In this document: positions 9,994 through 17,218 of the stretch, piece after piece | Layout of the letters: the number at the start of each line of letters is the position of its first letter | How positions within the stretch are numbered: position 1 is the first letter of the stretch | NCBI GenBank assembly: GCA_004335635.1 | Contig: QAXH01005398.1 | Coordinates: 6,031-23,248, forward strand | DNA from: Chloromonas sp. AAM2 | Lineage: Eukaryota > Chlorophyta > Chlorophyceae > Chlamydomonadales > Chlamydomonadaceae | DNA length: 17,218 bases | Direction: 5' to 3' | Program-made: the position numbers and the translations under genes | The notes under the pieces: model-generated | Database searches by the model: none | What the model was told of the DNA's origin: nothing | The model's input: the letters and a program-made list of their open reading frames with translations, nothing else

Positions 9994-10653
9994 TACATAG
10001 ATTGATATTCAGTGGGGTCGTGACCACGGATCCACCTTGGTACAGGTACAGCCTAAGACGGGGCAAAAACATGCCTCGCAACCATCAGTAAGACACCGAA
10101 AATAAACGCCACCCTGTTGAGAAACAAGAGTAATCGGGCGTGTGCCACGACCTTAATCCATAGCTCACTGGCGTACTCTGATTGTCCAAGAATTAGATTG
10201 TGTTATACATGTTGCAGCTTGGGTTTAATTGCCCAAGACATGACATCAGTTTCATGGCTGCTTGACTGTAGCGGACTGCTGCTAGGCTTTCAGTGACCTG
10301 TACTGCATTCTGTTCGACCTGCAACCAGGTATGCGAGCGCGCAAGTCTCTGTAATGATTATCTTCCTGTGCTGGCCATGAGGGATTACATCATCAATAAC
10401 ATACACTGGACTCGCTGTTGACAAGCGCGCGTACCATTATCTTAAACAAGCTTTACGTACAGTGACAGACCCCGTACAGCTGTACCTACCTTGGACAGGT
10501 AGTTTGGATTCTGTGTGACTGGGTGTGTATGAGGAGTGAGAAGGTCCCACCACGATGCACTCCTGATGGTCTGGGACGGCAAATGCCTTTGACGGCCTGG
10601 TCTGGTGCAGAATGGAAGCTCGCGGTAAAGCTGAAAGCATAAAGTAGTCACTC
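9994..10653. other. Spacer between the transporter stop and the kinesin start
   Basis: This 660-bp stretch should hold the transporter 3' UTR and the kinesin promoter and 5' UTR. Two candidate poly(A) signals are present, AATAAA at 10101-10106 and TGTAA at 10350-10354. An in-frame TAG at 10645-10647 lies just ahead of the kinesin ATG. I see no TATA box, RNA gene or repeat array here. Confidence 0.6.
10350..10354 (+). terminator. Candidate TGTAA poly(A) signal of the transporter gene
   Basis: TGTAA lies 357 nt past the stop codon, an ordinary 3' UTR length for green algae. AATAAA at 10101-10106 is the alternative, 108 nt past the stop. Both are short motifs, and transcript ends would be needed to decide. 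Confidence 0.4.
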
Positions 10654-13600
10654 ATGACTCGCTCAGTGCAAGTTTTCCTGCGGTCGCGACCTTCCAGTGT
10701 ACCCAATCCGCTGGTACAATTCTTATCGGACAGGAAGGCAAGCCTACATATCTCGTGTCAGCCGTTTCTTTGCCCTTCCTTCGAATTGGACAGCCCGCGT
10801 CACCTACAACCAGAACCTTGTGCACCTGCAGACAGTCGTGATATCTATTCCGAAGAGTGACAAGGGCTATGCCGCACAGGGAACAGCTGTCAATCAGTAC
10901 CAGGTGCGCCATGCACACCATGCATGTAGTAGCACTCAGTGCCTGTCACAAGACACGAATTTCTTAGTACTTCGGCAATGATCAGCTCCAGTATGGTGCC
11001 ACACTCGGTGTTTTCCGCACTCGTGATTTCCATGCATGTTGCACCACAGACGCAGGAGCAGAGCAGCAACTCACAATCATTATGTGGTTGGATTACTGTC
11101 TGCAGTTCAAGTTTGATGGAGTCTTGCATGAGGCAAGCCAGGAGGATGTCTTTGAGGTGAGTTTTCCGGCCTAACGCTGGACGCTAGCACAGGGTCAGTT
11201 AAACGTTACTGGGGAAGGCATGGTACATGTACTGATGCTTTTAGCATGTTACAGCAGCAGTGGGGCAAATTAGTCACGTGACGTCCCTGCATGGCAGTTG
11301 CGTTCTGCCATGCTTGAAGCATCCCATCAGGGAGTGCTGATGGCAGACCTCACTTGTACCTGGCAGCAGCCCCAAAGCAGGTCTGGTCCCTGAGGTGGAG
11401 GTTGGTGGCAGCACAAAATCTCAGGGACTGGTCAGACATACCAGACAGCTCCACCTGCAGGACTCGCACAATTCAGTGCACAAAAAGAAGTTTGCCAGTT
11501 CTGGGACAATTCGTGTGGGGTGTTACCAAGATGGAATATGTTCGAGAACTGGCAAATTGAGTCCCAGAACTGGCAAACATATTTTTTCTGGTACTGTGCA
11601 TGTATTGATGGTGGAGTGGTGCAGTTAACAGTTGTTGTTTTCCTTCCGCCCTTGCCCTTGCTGAGCAGTCCTCCCCAGACTGAAGGCCATGTAGCACACA
11701 CACACACACATATGGTACTGTGGCATTTGCAGCCCTTCACAGTCGTGCATTTCTCCTGCTGCTAGCGTCAAAATTCCAGACTGCTTCGCTGCACCATATA
11801 CACTGCTTCATCACAGGCAGCTGCAGCGGATGTGCTCAGAAGCGCCCTGGACGGTTGCAACGGCACTGTCATGTGCTACGGCCAGACAGGCGCAGGGAAG
11901 ACCTACACCATGTCAGGAGGAAGGCAGAACTTCAAGCAGCGCGGACTCATCCCCAGAGTGCTCACGCAGCTCTTTGCAGACATCAAATCTCGCCCACACC
12001 AGGTGTGCAATGTGATGCATCTGGCAGATCCTTGAGGCATGGGTCACAGCAAGCCATTTCTCTTGTCTCTAGCGCAGCTGGTGGCGTACTGACAGGTCCT
12101 GGGTGGAGGAGAAGGATGGACACCAGCAGTCACATCAGCAGATTCGTTGGAACAGTTGCGGGATGTGCAGCCCTTGTGCAGAACTGAGCAGTCACATGAC
12201 TGAAGGTTGTCCATGAGACAAACCAGCCACATTGCCACGCAATGCCCATGAGTGCCTGGTTGGGTGGGGACAAGTCTGCTTTAACTGACAAAGTCATGTA
12301 TTCATGTCATCTGCTCTGTGGCCTCCTTTCCCCCCTCAGGACACGCGTGTGAGCATCAGCTACCTAGAGATTTACAACGAGCAACTGTACGATCTCCTGG
12401 ATATCACAACCCAACCACACGAAGTGCAGGTCAGTGCGTCTTGGGTGCACGTGGGGTAGTTGATCTGCACGGACGTCTGCATGCGCAGCGTCATGGCCAG
12501 CTGCATGTGAGGGCGGCAGGCACGGCTTCTCGACCATGTGCATGCCTGCTTCTTCAAAACTTCAAGTGCGGTTTCAGAAGGTGTCATTTTCACAGCAGGC
12601 TAGGCAAATCAGTGAGGCTGACTTGCTGGCTGACCTCAGCCCTGCCCAGCTTCTACATCATGCCGTTCAATCACAAATAGGTTCAGTGAAGGCCCTTGCC
12701 CTGATTGGTGGTTGTGTGCAATACATCGCCTTGCTTGCCCAAACCGTGCTCAGCAGCGTCCGCTTTTCTTGTTCCATTACTTCGTGCACACATGCATACA
12801 TGGTTGTTGCTGGTGGTTAGTGGAGGTTGAAGGTAGTTGGCCGTGGTGGTTGATGGTAGTCGGCGGTTGACGGAGGCGGTTGTGCGTCCTTGGCTATTTA
12901 TCACTTTTTATTGTATTTTACCGTTGCATGGTTCAGGTTCTGAACATCCCTGCATCCCAAGGCCACAGTGGTTGGTGGTAATTAGTGTTGGTGGTTAGTG
13001 GCGGTTGATGGTTGTTGATGGTGGTTGTGCTCGGCCTTGCATGGTTCAGGTTCAGGACATCAGTGCGTCTCGAGGCCAGCCCGGCGCCCTAGGCACGGCC
13101 ATACGCGTCACCGGCCTCAGGACTATGGCAGTGGACAGCGAGGCAGATGCCATGAAGCTGCTGTTCGAGGTGAGGAGGCATGGAGGGAAACCCGCTGGCT
13201 GGGCGCGACCGAGCCAAACATTCGCAAGCGTGTTTGGCATGGTCTAAAGCTCTGCGGTCTTCGTTGCATGTGCAAGCTGGTTCAGCCAATTACGTCAGGT
13301 GGTACTTGGATGGGTATGGTTGGTAGTTGACTTGGTATGATGGTAGTGCATTAATTGATATGGTAGGTTGCAGCTGCTGCTGCACATGCTTATTGTGGCC
13401 ATCAGATGCCATGGAGCTGGTTGCAAGGTCATACTTGAACACATTGCACAGGTATGTTGCACAAGTTCAACCTGATTGTCTGGCGTGTCACATGTGCTGT
13501 ACAGGTTGCGTGTCACATGTGCTGTACAGGTTGATGTGCTGTACAGGTTGCGTGTCACATGTGCTGTACACGTCACGCAGGGCGAGACAAATCGTGTGAT

Positions 13601-16600
13601 TGGCGAGCACCAGCTCAACCGCGAATCATCCCGGTCACACTCGATCTTCCAGATCTCATTGGAAACGCGCACACGTAACGATCCCTTGGGAGTGATGATG
13701 GTGAGTGAGAGAACATATACGGGTGTGAGGAAATGTATATTGGTTCGGGCATGCATGTTTGGATTGACTAGATCTCAGATGGAAGAGCAAGTTGTCGTCA
13801 AGAGCAACAGACTCGAGCCTTACAGCGCCAATGTTTGTGTGTTTGTCCATGGGTGTGCGGCAGGTCTTAGCCTTGGCTAAGCATTACAAGCACACATGCA
13901 CATGCACGACTTTGATGAACAGATGAGCATAGCAGGCAACGTCTTCAAAGCTCGTGCTGCAACGTCACAGCGACCAACACATCGTGTTCATCATCCATTC
14001 TCCTGGCCTGGCCCCCTAGCTGAGCAGTCCAGCCTCGTCTCTTGCATGGCTTGCTAGCGTTCGAGCTCGATGCATGCGGGCCTCCCTGATGTAATCAACA
14101 TATGTAGCCCTTCTGAGACAGAAGGCCCTGTAACCGTAACAACAACACTGTACCGGCAGGGAGAAAGGAACACGCTGAACTTACATAGGCTGTACGACTG
14201 CACACCAGATTCCATGCCAGGCAGACACCCATGCCCGGTTGCAAGCTGGTCAGGTTGTCGCACAACGCGATTGCCACGTCCGGCGTTGCAAGCAACCGTA
14301 CGGTTGCAAAGAGGAAAAGCATGCGCCCAGTTGTGGCAAGCAAGCCCGTCTTGCCTCTTCTGGCCTGCCAGTCTAACACCGCCCAACAAAAACGAAGTGT
14401 GCCAGTTCTGGACAATTCTTGTGTGACACAGTCCTCATGTATTGAATCTGAATTGAATTGTCACCATTAATTCTTACGTACTCTAAATTTGGTGACCTGG
14501 TGACATTCTTATAGCTTGGCATCAAGGCCAATCATGATGCTTTCAACCAGGCAATCCGTACAAGCTCTGCCGCACCTGAAGCACCTGAAGATCCCACAGT
14601 CAATATGCTGGGACACTGGCTTCCCACAACGGGACACTGGCTTCCCACATCGGGAACTTACAACACCGATTCCAGTGTTGCTCCCAGGAATTGTCCCAGA
14701 ACTGGCAAACTTTATTTTTTGTCCTGTGCTGCCCAGTTTACAACATTGCCTGTTATGACCTGCTTGAAATCTGCTCTTGACATCTGGTTGTTCCGTCATC
14801 TGTTTTGAAAACACACTCAAATGCCAGGTCAAGACCTTTACTTCTAAGCATCACAGTATATGCGATAACAATAGTCCTGACCCATGCCAGGCAACCAGGT
14901 AACACGGTGCCCCTCCTGTTTGTTTTGCCCCGGTTCAGTCCAGCAAGCTGAGCCTGGTCGACCTGGCGGGCAGTGAGCGCGTGAGCAAGACGCGCAGCGA
15001 GGGCACAGTGCTGAGGGAGGCTGGGCACATCAATAAGTCACTGTCGATACTGGAGCAGGTGGGGCACTTGTTCCTCTTGTGGGACGATACGGATGTTGAA
15101 CCTGAACGCGCACGTGCGGGAGCAGGCGTCAGGCACAGAGCACAGGGACACACACAGCTGTGTGCACTAGCTGCTTGTGCCATGTATGCATTTGGAAGCA
15201 GTGATTGGTCAAGTGGGCACGGGCTGTGCATAAACTGTGGGCCATCCTCACAAAGCATGTAATGAGCCATAATTGACTAGGGCTTCATGAGCCGTCGCAG
15301 AGAGGTGCAGAGCTCCCTCATCACAGCTGACTCCATGCCTAATCTTATGTACTATATATATATATATATATATATATAATAAAATATGTTATCGTGCCAA
15401 GTGGAGCAGAGGATGGGTAAACATCAATGGGTGAGCAGACAGCCTGTCTGGCTTGGCCAAGACGTGAAAATGCAGCACGCCTTTCATGAGGGGTCATCAA
15501 GCACACAACGCCTGGCCAGACTCCAATCATTCTAGTACCAAGCACTTGCTCAGGTGCTGACGCATGTTTGTCCGCCTTGCAGGTCATCCTGGCCATCAGT
15601 GAGCGGGGCCGCGACCACGTGCCCTTCCGCTCCTCCCGCCTGACGCACGTGCTCAGGGACTCACTGGGGGGAAACTGCCTCACGGCGCTGGTGGCCAACA
15701 TGTGAGTCGCGTATGGGATCATGAATCACATTATGGTACATGTCATGTTCTGAATATATTGTGAGGAAAAAGTCTGACATCACAACAAGCTACCTGGGTT
15801 GAAGTTGTGACCAGTTTCTTTGAATCGCTTTTGTGCCTCTGCCCTGAATCGCCACAGCCACAATCCGTCCTGGGTGTCCTGATCTGTTGCATCCTATCTC
15901 CACTCCACGTCCAGCCACACACCTTTTCCTCGGCCAGTTTCTCCTGCTTCCTCATAGCCAGTCAGGTTTGCAAAATCAATCTGAGACCCCTACAGTGCGT
16001 CCAGCCGGGCCCTAAGAAATCTAAGAATCAATCTAAGAATACTTATATTGCTAGACTTGGTAACTAGAACCAACCTTGACAATGTTTGTAACTTGTTGAA
16101 CCAATACCACGCACTGGAGAGAAGAATGGAACAGAAGAGTGCAGAGAAGAGTCAACAGAAGATGTGTGAGCATCGAATGTGTGTGTGCCTGTGTGTGTGC
16201 CTGTGCTGCAGTTGGGGCGAGTCCGACCAGATCGATGAGACTTTGTCCACATGCCGCTTCGCCCAGCGCATGATGAAGGTCACGTGTGAAGTCTCGCCCA
16301 ATGTGGTGGAAGATAACTCGGCCAAAGTCAGGCAACTGCAGAGGTGGGTGGGTGTGCGTGGTGCGTGAGAGAGTGAGAGAGAGAGAGTGAGGGCAAAAGT
16401 CACAGCCTGTGTATGGCAGGCCCTGGCGTGAGAAGTCTGCAAGCAAATCAGGCATGGAAACCGGGCATGGGGCCGAGAGTTTAGCAGGGTGAAGAAAGGA
16501 AGGCATGGCAACAGCAGCCAAGCGAAACAACCACCTTCAAAGGTTCGGAGGTTGCAAGCACATCATGCACGATCACTGAGCTCATTGGTTCTGCCATCAA

Positions 16601-16807
16601 AACCTATCAATCTGCGTCATGCTGCGAGTATGCTCCTACCCTGCATCCCATGAGTGATCCCGTTTTCTCGTTTCTACTGTTCCTCGTTTCTTCAGGCAGG
16701 TTGGTGAGCTTCAGCAGGAGTTGGCCCTGCATGACTCCATGTCGGGGCGACAGGGCGTCACGTACGCGCCCTACACGCCGCAGCAGAGGGCTATGCTGCA
16801 AGCACAG
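10654..16807 (+). CDS. KLP1: Kinesin-9 family motor, KIF9/KLP1 type (11 exons seen, 3' part outside window)
   Basis: A plus-end kinesin motor. The family works in motile cilia; Chlamydomonas KLP1 sits on the central pair. Exons: 10654-10737, 10832-10903, 11106-11156, 11817-12002, 12340-12429, 13050-13169, 13581-13700, 14939-15058, 15583-15701, 16212-16343, 16696-16807. They total 1206 nt (402 codons), in phase throughout. The N-terminus VQVFLRSRP (5-13) starts the motor. [17 protein letters not shown] spans 53-69. P-loop GQTGAGKT is at 91-98, YLEIYNE at 139-145, switch I NRESSRSH at 214-221, switch II VDLAGSE at 248-254, and [20 protein letters not shown] follows in exon 9. All nucleotide-binding residues are intact. 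Exons 10-11 give [12 protein letters not shown], then [15 protein letters not shown], matching the KIF9 post-motor segment better than KIF6. TAG at 10645 precedes the ATG in frame. Intron 1 has a GC donor. The window ends in intron 11; the coiled-coil tail is missing. Confidence 0.94.
11480..11590. mobile_element. MITE-like inverted-repeat element, copy 1 (kinesin intron 3)
   Basis: The left arm at 11480-11512 contains GTTTGCCAGTTCTGGGACAA. Its inverse TCCCAGAACTGGCAAAC lies at 11562-11578 and is followed by a T-rich run. An extra inverted half-arm (GAGAACTGGCAAATTG) lies between them near 11544. There is no coding capacity. The arms match those of the element in intron 7. The arrangement suggests a short non-autonomous DNA transposon or an internally deleted copy. 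Confidence 0.62.
11693..11709. repeat. (CA)n microsatellite in kinesin intron 3
   Basis: A short CA run lies about 100 bp upstream of the exon 4 acceptor (AG at 11815-11816). Confidence 0.75.
12924..13081 (+). repeat. Duplicated start of kinesin exon 6 with its acceptor
   Basis: The 17 bases TTGCATGGTTCAGGTTC occur identically at 12924 and 13037, 113 bp apart. They contain the 3' splice acceptor. Similarity continues about 25 bases into the exon: the downstream copy reads [12 protein letters not shown] and goes on into conserved motor sequence, while the upstream copy reads [12 protein letters not shown], then WW and a stop at 12979. The preceding G/T-rich tracts (GGCGGTTGAYGG) also match, so the duplicated unit includes intron sequence. 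The upstream copy is a dead decoy exon. Confidence 0.8.
13483..13570. repeat. 25-bp tandem repeats next to the exon 7 acceptor
   Basis: Two full copies begin at 13483 and 13508 (starting GCGTGTCACATGTGCTGTAC). A 17-base truncated copy lies at 13533 and a 21-base copy at 13550. The array ends 10 bases before the first base of exon 7 (13581), so it occupies the place of the usual branch point and pyrimidine tract. Confidence 0.93.
14386..14722. mobile_element. MITE-like inverted-repeat element, copy 2 (kinesin intron 7)
   Basis: The left end at 14386-14419 (ACAAAAACGAAGTGTGCCAG, then TTCTGGACAATTC) is the inverse of the right end at 14688-14722 (GAATTGTCCCAGAACTGGCA, then AACTTTATTTTTTGT). The arms are about 33 bases with few mismatches. 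The 337-bp element has no transposase frame. Its termini match copy 1 in intron 3. I could not define a target-site duplication with confidence. Confidence 0.72.
14610..14655. repeat. Two 21-bp tandem copies inside MITE copy 2
   Basis: GGGACACTGGCTTCCCACA occurs twice in a row with a 21-base period and is followed by another GGGA. The unit is itself partly palindromic (GGGA...TCCC). Confidence 0.8.
15353..15378. repeat. (TA)13 microsatellite in kinesin intron 8
   Basis: Thirteen perfect TA units are followed by AT-rich sequence. This run is prone to length variation. Confidence 0.95.
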
Positions 16808-17218
16808 GTGACCAACAGAGGCAATTGTAACAACGAGCACAAGTCGGTTTAGTTTTACATACCCAACAGCTCAAGAGCCACAAGTGAAATGTGTCAATGG
16901 TAACAACGGATTAATCTCCGGGGACCCAACAGCTCAAGGACTGAAGGTTGAGAGCAGCAGGCGTCGTGAATTCAAGCACCAAGTGTGGCAGACCCATTAG
17001 GCTAGCAAAATGAGTGGCTTGAAGTTCAGGAATTGGGTTCATATGTGGACGAGTGCTACACCAAGTGAGATAGCACGTGAAGCTAAGTTTGAGAGGCGGC
17101 AGGATTTGCCTCTCTTGATGGTCATGGCGCTGGTGCAGAACCTCAATAGAGAGTGCACAACAAATGCTGCTGGCACCTCTGGTGTGTTGCTGCAAATGCT
17201 CTTCCTTACGTTCCTTGT
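16808..17218 (+). other. Start of kinesin intron 11 or undetermined 3' sequence
   Basis: A donor (CAG then gtgacc) ends exon 11 at 16807, and no later exon is recognisable. The 15-base sequence ACCCAACAGCTCAAG occurs twice (about 16861 and 16924), each copy preceded some way upstream by GTAACAACG, which marks a degraded direct duplication of about 63 bp. From 17001 to the right edge one + frame stays open (ATG at 17010) but shows no kinesin-tail similarity. Confidence 0.5.

Noticed and set aside
13327..13880. Plus-strand frames of 90 and 134 aa around kinesin exon 7
   Set aside because: They are exon 7 extended through the 25-bp repeats and intron 7. Only 13581-13700 matches the kinesin family.
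16051..16530. Minus-strand frames of 159 and 119 aa
   Set aside because: They lie antisense to kinesin exon 10 and a GA-rich intron tract, with low-complexity composition and no family signature.
1..17218. Bacterial-type features: operons, CRISPR arrays, tRNA or rRNA genes
   Set aside because: The window is eukaryotic and spliced. Tandem arrays here lack spacer structure, and no tRNA or rRNA core motifs were seen on reading.

Overview
This is nuclear DNA of an intron-rich eukaryote, most likely a flagellated green alga (Chlorophyta, probably Chlorophyceae). The reasons are a plant-type sugar-phosphate/nucleotide-sugar transporter, a plant-like GILT thiol reductase, a kinesin-9 motor of the KIF9/KLP1 type found in motile cilia, candidate TGTAA polyadenylation signals, and a decayed LINE resembling those of volvocalean algae. 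Most reading frames in the window are chance or shadow frames. The three real genes appear only when short exons (50-190 nt) are joined across introns of about 90-2400 nt. I assembled each gene by hand: exon phases agree, splice sites are canonical apart from two GC donors, and the joined proteins align with few gaps to remembered family members. No database search was run.

Layout. Positions 1-843 hold no gene I can establish, only a possible + strand exon at 192-259 and a candidate poly(A) signal. Positions 844-5192 (minus) hold a five-exon GILT gene of 215 aa; its 2.38-kb fourth intron contains a 5'-truncated, frameshifted LINE in antisense orientation (about 1140-3190). Positions 5193-5731 are a 539-bp shared upstream region for two divergent genes. 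Positions 5732-9993 (plus) hold a complete ten-exon, 344-aa drug/metabolite-superfamily transporter. Positions 9994-10653 are the 3' UTR and intergenic spacer. From 10654 to the right edge (plus) lies a kinesin-9 gene: eleven exons give 402 aa, covering the whole motor domain and the start of the stalk; the tail lies outside the window.

The genes are not an operon and share no obvious pathway: one acts in vacuole/secretory redox chemistry, one in the Golgi, ER or plastid envelope, and one in the flagellum. The repeats are the most unusual part. A 20-bp minisatellite, a 15-bp triplet and a 25-bp array each abut or nearly abut a splice site. Two MITE-like inverted-repeat elements with shared termini sit in kinesin introns 3 and 7. 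The 5' end of kinesin exon 6, with its acceptor, is duplicated 113 bp upstream as a dead copy. I found no clearly new biochemical system.
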